Source of the DNA: Limnoglobus sp.
GTDB taxonomy: Bacteria > Planctomycetota > Planctomycetia > Gemmatales > Gemmataceae
Assembly: GCA_025353985.1 (NCBI GenBank)
Contig: JANXNT010001417.1
Location: 1 to 20,781, forward strand
DNA length: 20,781 nt
Direction: 5' to 3'
In this document: positions 1 to 8,214 of the stretch, in pieces
Numbering within the stretch: position 1 is the first letter of the stretch
Layout: every line of letters begins with the position of its first letter
The notes under the pieces: generated by a model
Database searches by the model: none
Told to the model about the DNA's origin: nothing
Seen by the model: only the letters and a program-made list of their open reading frames with translations
Position numbers and translations under genes: made by a program

Positions 1-848
1 CACTGCTGCGGGCAAAGCTCGGCGAGAACTATCGGTACGCTTCCGCGGCGTTCATCTGGGCGATCATCGCACGGATGTATGCCGCACGCCGCACGGGGTT
101 GAAGAAGGAAATGTTCGGCTATGCACGCGGCGGTTACGGCAAGATCATCGACCATTTCGCGGACGCACTGCGCACCGCCGGCGTCGAGATTTCCGCGGGC
201 ACCACCGTACGAAGCATCGCGAAAAGTGCGGACGGCTTACGCGTCGTAACTACCGATGGCACGCACGACACATACGACCGCGTGGTGGTGACGGCGGCCG
301 CGCCGGTGGTGCCGCTGTTGTGCCCCGATTTGCCTGCGCCAGAAGCGGAAAGCTGGCGGAACCTGCGCTATCAGGGCATCGTTTGTGCATCGCTCGTGCT
401 GAAGAAACCGCTCGCGGATTACTACGTTACGAACATCACCGAAAGTTGGGTGCCGTTCACCGCCGTCATCGAAATGACGACGCTCGTCGACCCCGCCGAG
501 TTCGATGGGAAGACGCTGATTTACTTGCCGAAATACGTGACGCCCGACGACCCGTTGTTCGAAGCGAGCGACGAAACGATCCGCGAATCGTTCGTCGGCG
601 CACTCGCGAAAATGTATCCGCATTTTACGCCGGACGACGTCCTCGCGTTCCGCGTGTCGCGAGTTCGCCACGTGCTCGCGATCCCGACGATCGACTACTC
701 GGCGAACCTGCCGCCGATGGCAACGAGCATCCCCGGTTTGTACGTCGCGAACTCCGCACACATCGTCAACGGCACGCTGAACGTCAACGAAACTTTGCAG
801 CTCGCCGACCGTGCGGTCGCGCAACTGCTGTCGGAGGTCCGAGCGTGA
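1..848 (+). CDS. FAD-dependent amine-oxidase-like oxidoreductase, C-terminal part (5' end outside window)
   Basis: The reading frame is open from base 3, so the N-terminus with the FAD-binding Rossmann motif is missing; the first in-window ATG at 75 is internal, not the start. The visible part resembles the C-terminal half of protoporphyrinogen-oxidase/amine-oxidase-like flavoproteins (COG1232 type). It has a 'GGYGKIIDHFADAL' segment where such proteins begin the second FAD-domain strand, a V-V-V-T-A-A-P segment typical of the internal flavin domain, and a C-terminal 'PGLYVANSAHIVNGTLNVNE' stretch that in this family closes over the FAD. The stop overlaps the GTG start of the deacetylase by GTGA, so the genes are translationally coupled. 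The context of deacetylase plus membrane glycosyltransferase suggests a sugar or lipid-linked sugar substrate rather than haem synthesis; that is inference. The family call is fairly secure, the substrate unknown. Confidence 0.82.
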   Translation, partial: LLRAKLGENYRYASAAFIWAIIARMYAARRTGLKKEMFGYARGGYGKIIDHFADALRTAGVEISAGTTVRSIAKSADGLRVVTTDGTHDTYDRVVVTAAAPVVPLLCPDLPAPEAESWRNLRYQGIVCASLVLKKPLADYYVTNITESWVPFTAVIEMTTLVDPAEFDGKTLIYLPKYVTPDDPLFEASDETIRESFVGALAKMYPHFTPDDVLAFRVSRVRHVLAIPTIDYSANLPPMATSIPGLYVANSAHIVNGTLNVNETLQLADRAVAQLLSEVRA

Positions 849-1852
849 ATCGTCAAAATACGCTAAAACCGAAGGCGTCTTTGTCGCTCGACCTCGACAA
901 CAAATGGTCGTACATGAAGACGCACGGCGACCGTGGCTGGGACGCATTCCCGTCGTATTTGCCCATCGTCGTGCCGCGCACGCTGAAGCTGCTTCGCGAA
1001 TTCGACTTCACGATTACCTGGTTTATCGTCGGCCAAGATGCCGCACTTCCGCAGCATCGCGATGTGCTACGGAGCATCGCCGATGCGGGCCACGAGATCG
1101 GCAATCACTCGTTTCACCACGAGCCGTGGCTGCACCTGTACAGCCGCGAACAGATCGCGGACGAACTGGCGCGGGCCGAAGTCGCCATCGAAGACGCGAC
1201 CGGCGTTTGCCCAACCGGCTTCCGCGGGCCGGGCTTCAGCGTCTCGACGAACGTCCTCGAAGTGCTGATCGAACGTGGTTACCAATTCGATGCGTCGACG
1301 TTCCCGACGTACCTCGGCCCACTCGCGCGCGCATACTATTTTATGACCGCGAAACTGACGCCGGAGGAAAAGAAACGCCGCTCGAAATTGTTCGGCACGA
1401 TCGCCGATGGCACGCGCCCATTGAAGCCGTACCGCTGGGCGACCGACGCCGGTACGCTGCTCGAAATCCCCGTAACAACGATGCCGCTGACCAAGGTGCC
1501 GATCCACCTCAGCTACTTGCTTTACCTCGCGCGGTTCTCGCGATTTGCCGCACGGCGCTACTTCCGCACCGCCCTATGGATGTGCGAACAATCCGGCACC
1601 GAGCCTTCGATTTTGCTTCACCCGCTGGACTTTTTGGGCGGCGACGACGATGGCGACCTGAGCTTTTTCCCGGCGATGGACCGACCGGCCACGTGGAAGC
1701 TCGACCTCGTTCGCGAATTTTTCGCGATGCTCACCGCACGTTTCGACATGCTACCGATGGGCCAATACGCGGACTTGCTAGCGGAACGTAAACTGCCAAC
1801 GCGACGTCCGAACTTCGCCACCGAAGCGACACTTGCGAGCGTGTCGTCGTGA
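845..1852 (+). CDS. Polysaccharide deacetylase (NodB homology domain)
   Basis: 335-aa carbohydrate esterase family 4-like protein, expected to remove N- or O-acetyl groups from a surface polysaccharide or glycolipid. NodB motifs are visible in order: an Asp pair in 'SLDLDNKW' (residues 14-21; general base and metal ligand), the metal-binding 'NHSFHH' (His88 and His92), the Arg loop 'GFRGPGF' (125-131), 'YQFDAS' near 146-151, and a late 'LHPLDF' supplying the catalytic His. The frame is open further upstream, but GTG 845 is chosen because GGAGG at 833-837 lies 7 nt before it and it overlaps the preceding stop by 4 bp. No signal peptide is seen, so it probably acts in the cytoplasm or at the inner membrane face. 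The stop overlaps the next start (GTGA). Confidence 0.9.
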   Translation: MNRQNTLKPKASLSLDLDNKWSYMKTHGDRGWDAFPSYLPIVVPRTLKLLREFDFTITWFIVGQDAALPQHRDVLRSIADAGHEIGNHSFHHEPWLHLYSREQIADELARAEVAIEDATGVCPTGFRGPGFSVSTNVLEVLIERGYQFDASTFPTYLGPLARAYYFMTAKLTPEEKKRRSKLFGTIADGTRPLKPYRWATDAGTLLEIPVTTMPLTKVPIHLSYLLYLARFSRFAARRYFRTALWMCEQSGTEPSILLHPLDFLGGDDDGDLSFFPAMDRPATWKLDLVREFFAMLTARFDMLPMGQYADLLAERKLPTRRPNFATEATLASVSS

Positions 1853-3480
1853 GCCGGGTGCCAATTCACATTCGCATTTTGGCGACGTTGTTAACTGCCA
1901 TCGCCGTGTTGCAAATCGCGTGGAATCAACCGTCTGAACCGTTCTTCAACGGCGACGAAACGCGTCACGTGGCGACGAGCGTTTTCGTTCATGATGCCCT
2001 CCGCGACGGTGGCTATTGGCACCCGAAACAGTATGCCGAACGCTACTACGCGCAATACCCATCGCTCGGGTTGTTCGTCTGGCCGCCCGGGTTTTATGCC
2101 GTCTGCGGTAGTGTTATGTTGGTGTGCGGAGCAACGTTCGAGACAGCACGCGGAGTTAACCTGGCGTACTGTCTACTTGCTGTGTCTTACGCGTTTTATC
2201 TAATCAGACGTACGCATGGGTTAGCCACCGCAACGATCGCCTGCGTGCTATTCGCCGTGTCGCGGGATGTCTTCGCGCACACCCGCGCCGTCATGCTCGA
2301 AGTACCCACACTCGCCTGTTTTATGGGCGTGGCATTCCACCTCGAACGCTACCTCGTCAGCCGTCGCCGCGTCGATCTCATCTGGATCGGCATCTGGACA
2401 ATCGCAATGGGCTACCACCGTTACGACGCCGTGATGTTGATCCCCTATTTCGGAATACGCCTCGCTTTTAAGGGTGAATTGCGGTTGCTGTTCCGTCGCG
2501 AGGTACTGATAACCGGTGCGATCGCGGCACTCGCACTCGCGCCGTATTACTACCTCGCGATGACGATCGTCGGCGCGACGCAAGCGCAAGCGGCATCGTC
2601 GGGTACGAACCCGAGTACCGTTCACGGCGGGTGGGGCCAACTTTTTTTCTATCTCAGCAAGGTCTGGTTTCAGATCGGCACGACCGCGTTCCTGTTCGCT
2701 TGCGTGGGCATCGTTGCGAGTTACAAACGCAGTTTGTGGGATGCGGCCAAGCCGTACTGGGCGATGCTTGCGGCAGTATACATCACCTTCACGCCGATGG
2801 CCGAACAAGAGACGCGCCACGCCATTTATTGGATCCCCGCATGGTGCGTATTCGCCGCCGAAGCGAGCCTGTTCCCCGTCCGCTACGGCTATCGCCGCGC
2901 ACTGACGATACTCGCCGTTACGCTTGTTATTACGGAATCCGCTTGTTGGACACTACGGCAACCGGTGCCGTGGGTACGCGGTTACGCGAAGACCGCGCAG
3001 TTCGTTTTGAACGATTCGCAAGGTACAAAAGTCTGCCTGTTCGACGGCCTGATGGACGGCACATTCGTCTGTGAGATACGCCGTGCAGACGCTACCCGGC
3101 GCATTTGGGTTCTGCGCGGGGACAAGCTGCTATACGCCGTCCGCAGCGATCCGAGTGCCGAGTATGTCGAGTGGGCCAACGACGAAGCCGGCGTGCTGAA
3201 GTTGCTGCGCGAGGCCGACCCCGATACGATCGTCATCGAAGATCCGCCGATTAAATACTCGTTGCCTATGGCACGATTGTTACGCGAAACGTTGGCTAAA
3301 CACCCGGAAGTGTACGAAGTCGTAGCCACATTCCCGATCGACGCGAATAACCTCGAATGGCTACAAAACAAGTCGCTAATCGTCTATCGCCCACTGCAAC
3401 GCACGCCGATGGCCGAGCGCAAACTGAAAATGCGAATGCTCTGGCAAGGCACCACACTCGAAGCCGACATACCGAATTAA
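1849..3480 (+). CDS. ArnT/GT39-like multi-pass membrane glycosyltransferase
   Basis: 543 aa with an N-terminal membrane segment (about residues 8-25) and then an acidic 'NGDETRH' motif at the start of the first external loop. In the PMT/ArnT (GT-C fold) superfamily such an acidic pair is catalytic or binds the lipid-phosphate sugar donor. Around eight to ten hydrophobic segments follow, for example near residues 75-105, 120-137, 215-235, 260-285 and 340-360. A soluble region of about 160 residues ends the protein. It would transfer a sugar from a polyprenyl-phosphate donor to an acceptor outside the membrane. The start is GTG 1849, overlapping the deacetylase stop by 4 bp; the upstream ribosome-binding site is weak, so translation is probably coupled. 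Last gene of the operon. Acceptor and sugar cannot be told from sequence. Confidence 0.83.
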   Translation: MSRVPIHIRILATLLTAIAVLQIAWNQPSEPFFNGDETRHVATSVFVHDALRDGGYWHPKQYAERYYAQYPSLGLFVWPPGFYAVCGSVMLVCGATFETARGVNLAYCLLAVSYAFYLIRRTHGLATATIACVLFAVSRDVFAHTRAVMLEVPTLACFMGVAFHLERYLVSRRRVDLIWIGIWTIAMGYHRYDAVMLIPYFGIRLAFKGELRLLFRREVLITGAIAALALAPYYYLAMTIVGATQAQAASSGTNPSTVHGGWGQLFFYLSKVWFQIGTTAFLFACVGIVASYKRSLWDAAKPYWAMLAAVYITFTPMAEQETRHAIYWIPAWCVFAAEASLFPVRYGYRRALTILAVTLVITESACWTLRQPVPWVRGYAKTAQFVLNDSQGTKVCLFDGLMDGTFVCEIRRADATRRIWVLRGDKLLYAVRSDPSAEYVEWANDEAGVLKLLREADPDTIVIEDPPIKYSLPMARLLRETLAKHPEVYEVVATFPIDANNLEWLQNKSLIVYRPLQRTPMAERKLKMRMLWQGTTLEADIPN

Positions 3481-3547
3481 GTGCATAACTTGTACAGGAG
3501 TTATAAAACAATTACTAATCTTGTAAATCCTGTCTGCTGATAACGAA

Positions 3548-4804
3548 TTACATGTCGACGATGCAAATGTGATTCGTCGAATTTCGCCTACGCACGAAGG
3601 CGATTTGCTTGCCACACGGCGAGAAAACGCACGCTTCGGGCCGCGGCGATTCCTCCGGTTTCGATGGTTCGGTGAGCATCGTCACCTTCTCTGTTGCGAC
3701 ATCGACCACACACACGCAGCCGTCGGCAATGAGCGTGATTCGCTCGCCGGACGTATTCCACGTGAACGCCGACGCGACGCCAGTTTTGCACTGCGTGACG
3801 AATGTGATCTCGCCGCCGTTTGGCGAGATCGTCGCGAGTTGTGTCATACCCATGTCATCATGCATCAGGAAGGCGATTCGCGTGCCGTCCGGCGAGGAGC
3901 GCAACCAGTGGCGCGGGCCTCGGATGCCGGGAAATTTGCGGTTCGCGGTGTGCGTCAGTCGTCGTTGCGTCGTGCCACTTGGCGGAAATGGCAGTTGCGA
4001 TTCGCTTCCTTCAAATGGGCCGTCGCCGACTGCACGGACATCGTCCGGGATGTCGACGACGTAAACTTCACTGATAATATTTCCCGCAATCGTACGCACG
4101 TGACCTTGGAATGCCAGTGCCCGTTTTTGCCGCTGCCCATCGCGCCTCACGTAGCCGTTCGTGCCAATTGCGGCTTCTTCGCAAGCTCTTTGTATCTCAT
4201 CGCTTCCGGGTACCGGATCCGCGGTCGTGCGTGTGACGAGTACGGAAAAGTACGTGCCATCGCAGTTGCGCGGGTGCGCCCCCGCCACGTTGACCAACCC
4301 CGGTACGCTGATTCCCACGTTTCGAATTCCGGTTTGTAAGTACTGATCCTCGTACGTGAAACTCAGCCATTCGCCGTCGGGACTGAAGACATGAACGTGC
4401 GAGCCGCCTCGTAGCGCACCGGGCGTAAACGGCGGCACGAGGTCGCGCGCATCCAGCGCGATGGCAAAGCCCGGATTGCGGCTATCGACGATGACACCCC
4501 GCCGTCGCGATGGGCCGTAAGTCCACTCGGCGGTCGGATGTTCCGGCCCGAGAATGAACGCGACTTTTGGCTCGATCGGGTGCCACGTTGCCACGCCGCA
4601 CTTGGCTCCGTTCTTCGATTCGTACAACACGCGCACTTCGCGAGTCGTCGTGTGAACCGCTTCGATTCGCGTGCCATCGAACACTTCCCCAGCTGTATCG
4701 GAGCGCGTGTCGTACACGATCCAATTGCCGTCTGGTGACCACACATTGTCATTCGTCAGTATCCGCCCGCCGGGGCCGTGCGTCAGTTGCGTTTCAATCG
4801 CCAT
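3548..4804 (-). CDS. DUF3748 family beta-propeller protein (YidR-like)
   Basis: 418 aa. It has repeated WD40/TolB-like blade motifs: 'VWSPDGNWIVYD' near residue 21, 'HVFSPDGEWLSFTYED' in the middle, 'SSPDGTRIAFLMHDD' and 'CVFSPCGKQIAFVRR' near the C-terminus. The N-terminal 'ETQLTHG' followed by 'LTNDNVWSPDGNW' and the internal 'GALRGGSHVHVFSPDGEW' are hallmarks I associate with DUF3748/YidR. The function of the family is unknown; it is structurally reminiscent of oligogalacturonate lyases, which are also propellers. The frame extends to 4939, but ATG 4804 is preferred: GGGAG lies 7 nt upstream, and the extension would run into the divergent transporter gene. No signal peptide is seen. The divergent MFS gene, 58 bp away, suggests a shared role in sugar-acid or oligosaccharide use (inference). 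Confidence 0.85.
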   Translation of the reverse strand: MAIETQLTHGPGGRILTNDNVWSPDGNWIVYDTRSDTAGEVFDGTRIEAVHTTTREVRVLYESKNGAKCGVATWHPIEPKVAFILGPEHPTAEWTYGPSRRRGVIVDSRNPGFAIALDARDLVPPFTPGALRGGSHVHVFSPDGEWLSFTYEDQYLQTGIRNVGISVPGLVNVAGAHPRNCDGTYFSVLVTRTTADPVPGSDEIQRACEEAAIGTNGYVRRDGQRQKRALAFQGHVRTIAGNIISEVYVVDIPDDVRAVGDGPFEGSESQLPFPPSGTTQRRLTHTANRKFPGIRGPRHWLRSSPDGTRIAFLMHDDMGMTQLATISPNGGEITFVTQCKTGVASAFTWNTSGERITLIADGCVCVVDVATEKVTMLTEPSKPEESPRPEACVFSPCGKQIAFVRRRNSTNHICIVDM

Positions 4805-4862
4805 TTGAAATCTCCCGCTATTCCGGGTATCGTGTGGCACTCTCTTACTATCGCGAGCACAC

Positions 4863-6098
4863 ATGATAACCGACACGCCGCCGCCTTCGAACTTGCGTTG
4901 GTGGGTCTGTGGAATGTTATTCCTCGCCACGACGCTCAACTACATGGATCGCGTCGCACTCAACCAATCGATTAACGTCATCATGCAGGAGTTCGGGCTC
5001 GACGAACGCGATTATGCTCGTTTGGAAGCCGCGTTCGACATTGCCTTCGGCATCGGCACGCTGTTCATCGGCTGGCTCGTCGATCGCGTCAACGTCCGCT
5101 GGGTGTATCCCGTCGTCGTGGCGGGGTGGTCGCTGGCGGGGTTCTTCACTGGGTATACCGATACGTTTGCGATGCTGCTTTTCGCGCGCATCGCACTCGG
5201 TTTTTTCGAAGCGGGGAACTGGCCGTGCGGCATTCGCACGACGCGAACGATACTGCCATCTGCGGAACGATCCTTTGGAAATGCCTTGTTTCAAAGTGGT
5301 ACGGCGATCGGTGCGATCATCACGCCGTTGATTGTGCTCGCCTGTTTCCGCTATTATGGCGAGAACGCGTCGGGCGTGTGGGCGGTGCCGTTCCGTGCGA
5401 TTGGCTTGGTTGGTTTGGTTTGGGTCGTCGCGTGGGTGGCCTTCGTGCCCGGCCGATTGTTCCCGCCGCCGCTATCGAGCACGGAACCGGCGACGCCATT
5501 TTCGGCGGTGTTCCGCGACCGGAAATTCTGGTTGCTCGTACTCGTGATTTTCGGCGTGAACACCGGTTGGCACACCGTCCGCCTCTGGATGCCACGCTTG
5601 CTGAAAGTCAGCCACGGTTACGACGAATCGGAGATCCAGCAGTTCGGCATGGCGTATTATCTCGCGGCCGATGCCGGGTCGTGGAGCGTCGGTTTACTCA
5701 CGATGTTTCTCGCGTCTCGCGGCCGCGATCTGTTCCGCGTACGCCGTGGCACATTTTTTTTCTGCACATTTTTGTTAGTTATCTCCACGATGGCGATACC
5801 AAACTTGTCGGGCCAAATGTTACAGTTTGCGCTCCTGATTGTCGGCTTCGCGGCACTCGGATTGTTCCCGACATACTTCTCGCTCAGCCAAGAAGTCTCT
5901 GGTCGACACCAAGGAAAAGTAACAGGTACGCTCGGCTGTATGAACGCTTTATACATGGCGTGTATGAAGACCGCACAAGGTGCCTACGTCAATGAGACGC
6001 AACGCTTCGACAATCTCATCGCCATCGCCGCAATCCCAGCCGTAGTGGCGTGCGTAGCGCTGTTGTTCTGGCCGCGTCTCGCGTCAAGTAGGCTGTGA
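4863..6098 (+). CDS. MFS transporter, hexuronate/anion:cation symporter (ACS)-like
   Basis: 411 aa and very hydrophobic, with the usual 12-segment major facilitator plan in two halves. The first helix carries 'ATTLNYMDRVALNQ', typical of the ACS family that includes ExuT-type hexuronate carriers (usually L-N-Y-x-D-R). The loop 2-3 motif 'GWLVDRVNVRW' and the 'ALGFFEAGNWP' motif in helix 4 also fit. The predicted role is proton- or cation-coupled uptake of a sugar acid or similar organic anion across the inner membrane. ATG 4863 starts right before the first helix; its ribosome-binding site is weak. It is divergent from the DUF3748 gene across 58 bp, so one short region must hold both promoters. 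The substrate remains inferred from family only. Confidence 0.88.
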   Translation: MITDTPPPSNLRWWVCGMLFLATTLNYMDRVALNQSINVIMQEFGLDERDYARLEAAFDIAFGIGTLFIGWLVDRVNVRWVYPVVVAGWSLAGFFTGYTDTFAMLLFARIALGFFEAGNWPCGIRTTRTILPSAERSFGNALFQSGTAIGAIITPLIVLACFRYYGENASGVWAVPFRAIGLVGLVWVVAWVAFVPGRLFPPPLSSTEPATPFSAVFRDRKFWLLVLVIFGVNTGWHTVRLWMPRLLKVSHGYDESEIQQFGMAYYLAADAGSWSVGLLTMFLASRGRDLFRVRRGTFFFCTFLLVISTMAIPNLSGQMLQFALLIVGFAALGLFPTYFSLSQEVSGRHQGKVTGTLGCMNALYMACMKTAQGAYVNETQRFDNLIAIAAIPAVVACVALLFWPRLASSRL

Positions 6099-6107
6099 AG
6101 CCGGTAA

Positions 6108-6142
6108 TAGTTGTTAGTGATGAGTGGTTAGTTGTTAGCGGC
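6108..6142. repeat. Degenerate heptanucleotide repeat (TAGTTGT type), five units
   Basis: Five consecutive 7-nt units in register: TAGTTGT, TAGTGAT, GAGTGGT, TAGTTGT, TAGCGGC. The array lies between the convergent MFS gene and the 6128-7270 gene, and runs through the latter's stop codon into its last codons. This is the form of short tandemly repeated repetitive sequences known from cyanobacteria and seen in planctomycetes. It is a separate family from the GCTGA-type heptads at 17263-17413. Confidence 0.7.
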
Positions 6143-7270
6143 GATCAGCCCGGCGAGGTACGTTACGCTGTCGCCGGTGGCTTTGGCGCTGGCGGCGAGA
6201 CCTGCGAAGTCGCCGACTTGCCTCGAGAGTTCCATCACGCTCGGGCAGGTCAGGGCGCGGTCGTCGGTCAGTTGGGCGAAGTGCAACTTCGCGGCGGCAA
6301 GTGCTTCGGGCAGACGGTTCAAGCGGATGAGCAAATTCACGTACACCTCGGCGGGGAAGGTGTTGCCTTCTTCGAGTTCTTGTGCGATTTTGCCTTGGAA
6401 GTGGGCTAAACCCGCTTCGACATCGCGGCTCGTTATCACGTTCAAGTACACGAGGTAATCGGCGTATGTGCCCTCGAAAGGCGAATCGGCGTCGCCGCGG
6501 AACTGTGGCGATAGCCGTCGGCCGTACTCGCACAGTTCGCGTGCCAATTCGAGTTCGGGCACCGCAGGCAATTGTACGCCCATTTGCACCACGGACGATA
6601 AGTGCGATACGTCCACGTGATACGTATCTTCCGTGAATAAATCGGGGTTGGCTTCGATCAGCGCGAAGATCGTCGTGCCCGCTGCAACCGTGCGGCCCCG
6701 GCTTGCGACATCGCTCTGGAGCCGTTCCGTCAGTTGCTCGTGGAGCGTGCGAACGAGCTTCGCATAGCAGTAGTTTCGCAGTTCGATCTGATTCGACAAA
6801 TCGGTGCCACTCACCGTTGTGATCGTCGAACAGATGCCTTGGCGGTCGAGGATCAGGTCGAAGCCTTTTTGCGGTAATACTTGCTGGTGCCACGCGATAT
6901 CGACGAGCGGGTAGGTGTCTTCGCCTTCTTCGGGAACGTACGCGGCGAGGGCTTCCTTGACTGGCCCTGGCTCGCCGATGAGCCGATAGAAGCCCCACGC
7001 CCGTGGGATGTCGCGCTTCTGCAAGTAGATATTGCCAACGTGGCGGGCGGCATCGCGGATGGCGTTTTCGTACGGTTCGTGCGTGTGGGCGGGCAGTTCG
7101 GACGATGGCCCCATGGGGAACGGCGTGACGCCGAGTTCCACCCGCTTTCGCATCAGCATCGCGTAAAACAGATTGTGGAAATCGCCTTTCGCACGCAGAT
7201 CCTCGATGAGCGTGTCGACCGCTGCCAGTGCGCCGTGCGTTGCGAGGATCGTGGGCAGTTCGTCGTTCAT
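6128..7270 (-). CDS. Conserved-looking hypothetical protein, alpha-helical
   Basis: 380 aa, family not recognised. It has no signal peptide or membrane segment. The composition suggests an all-helical protein; the C-terminal 120 residues ('AEVYVNLLIRLNRLPEALAAAKLHF' region and around it) look like degenerate TPR-type helical pairs. The central part holds 'DLILDRQGICSTITTVSG', which could be a separate small domain. ATG 7270 is chosen over ATG 7303 because GGGAA lies 8 nt upstream; this choice is moderate. The last codons (IAANN) are built from the heptanucleotide repeat described at 6108-6142, so the C-terminus may have been extended by repeat growth. It lies 72 bp downstream of the single-pass membrane protein gene on the same strand, probably in one operon. 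Confidence 0.78.
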   Translation of the reverse strand: MNDELPTILATHGALAAVDTLIEDLRAKGDFHNLFYAMLMRKRVELGVTPFPMGPSSELPAHTHEPYENAIRDAARHVGNIYLQKRDIPRAWGFYRLIGEPGPVKEALAAYVPEEGEDTYPLVDIAWHQQVLPQKGFDLILDRQGICSTITTVSGTDLSNQIELRNYCYAKLVRTLHEQLTERLQSDVASRGRTVAAGTTIFALIEANPDLFTEDTYHVDVSHLSSVVQMGVQLPAVPELELARELCEYGRRLSPQFRGDADSPFEGTYADYLVYLNVITSRDVEAGLAHFQGKIAQELEEGNTFPAEVYVNLLIRLNRLPEALAAAKLHFAQLTDDRALTCPSVMELSRQVGDFAGLAASAKATGDSVTYLAGLIAANN

Positions 7271-7342
7271 GCGAAGCGTTCCCGTGCGAGTGTTCGAGCA
7301 CATCCAAAATATACGTATCGCCGCGATCTTCGCTCGCTTTTT

Positions 7343-7984
7343 TCACGGCGTGGCCCGGTTCGGTAGCGGCGTCAGTGGGTTTTTGCCGGTGTCGTCGGAG
7401 AAGTCTCCGGTGCGGGTTTGTATCTGTTGCACTTCCTCACCGGCTTTCTCGGCACCGCGTTTGAACTTCAGCGTCGCATAACTCGCGAGAATCATTGCCA
7501 GTAACGCCAAACTACCCAATACGATCGGTTTCAGCTTCTTCAGCAGCGCAACGGTGCGTTCTTCAGATTGTCGCCGCGCTAATAGACGTGCGATTTCCGC
7601 ATCGTCCATATCGAGTGCCGACACGACGGCTTCCAGCGTCGATTTCGCTTTCGGGGCGCGGGCGACCGTGTTTTCGACCGGTTCTTCGACGATGAGCTTC
7701 CGTTTCGGCTTCTTTTCGATCTCTTTGAGTGCGAAGAACGCGCCGCTGTCTTTGGCGGCCACGCCCGATTCGAGCGCCTGTTCACTGTGATAGACCTGCA
7801 AAATCACCCAACACACCGGGTAGGCGTTCAGTTGCTTCTTGTTCGTGCGCTGCAAGTTGGCCAACTGTTCGCCGACGCTTGCGAACAACTTTTGCTCGTG
7901 CGATGTGCGTTCGTCCTTGGTTTTTTGAATCGCGCCGGCTTGGCACAAGGCGTCGATTTCTTCGATGAGTCGCGATGGCAACAT
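7343..7984 (-). CDS. Hypothetical single-pass membrane protein
   Basis: 213 aa, family not recognised. Residues 1-110 are soluble and charged, followed by a Lys/Pro/Ala-rich linker and an acidic helix 'ALDMDDAEIARLLARRQ'. One clear transmembrane segment ('IVLGSLALLAMILASYATL', about residues 159-177) leads to a polar C-terminal tail of about 35 residues. There is no N-terminal signal peptide, so it is probably tail-proximal anchored with the large N-terminal part in the cytoplasm. ATG 7984 is preceded by GAGGGAAGATAGGGT. It is the first gene of a likely two-gene operon with the downstream helical protein and is divergent from the lipoprotein gene at 8215. Confidence 0.72.
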   Translation of the reverse strand: MLPSRLIEEIDALCQAGAIQKTKDERTSHEQKLFASVGEQLANLQRTNKKQLNAYPVCWVILQVYHSEQALESGVAAKDSGAFFALKEIEKKPKRKLIVEEPVENTVARAPKAKSTLEAVVSALDMDDAEIARLLARRQSEERTVALLKKLKPIVLGSLALLAMILASYATLKFKRGAEKAGEEVQQIQTRTGDFSDDTGKNPLTPLPNRATP

Positions 7985-8100
7985 ACCCTATCTTCCCTCA
8001 AAGCCCCAGCGTGAGCGGTTTCGCCCTGTTTCGTACATTTTACACGGTTTCATCGGCACTTTGTGTCAACTCGGCCCGCCCTACTGTCGATACAACCCTT

Positions 8101-8175
8101 AGCCAAGGACGATTGGGCGACACCGGCCGGACCCCACCCTTCGGGGTAACCGGCGTGGTCAGACGCATGGGGGTG
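8101..8175 (+). promoter_or_regulatory. Leader region with two hairpins upstream of the lipoprotein gene
   Basis: Between the divergent starts at 7984 and 8215 are two inverted repeats on the plus strand. The first is GCCGG-ACCCC...GGGGT-AACCGGC (about 8130-8157), nested and GC-rich. The second is ACGCA TGGGGG TGCGT (about 8163-8178). They lie in what would be the 5' untranslated region of the lipoprotein mRNA, but no T-run follows, so they are not simple terminators. No promoter could be assigned with confidence. Confidence 0.35.
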
Positions 8176-8214
8176 CGTTTGATGGGGTCGCCGTCATTCT
8201 TCGGAGGGGAAGCG

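Noticed and set aside
320..844. Upstream extension of the deacetylase frame (to 320)
   Set aside because: It lies entirely inside the oxidoreductase gene in another frame; GTG 845 has an optimal GGAGG and the 4-bp overlap.
3481..3547. Possible terminator between the convergent GT39-like and DUF3748 genes
   Set aside because: Only short AT-rich inverted repeats (ATAACT/AGTTAT, ACAGGA/TCCTGT) without a T-run; too weak to call.
6135..7346. 403-aa open frame on the minus strand parallel to the 6128-7270 gene
   Set aside because: Extremely Arg-rich, low-complexity translation typical of an out-of-frame shadow in GC-rich DNA; the overlapping frame has normal composition.
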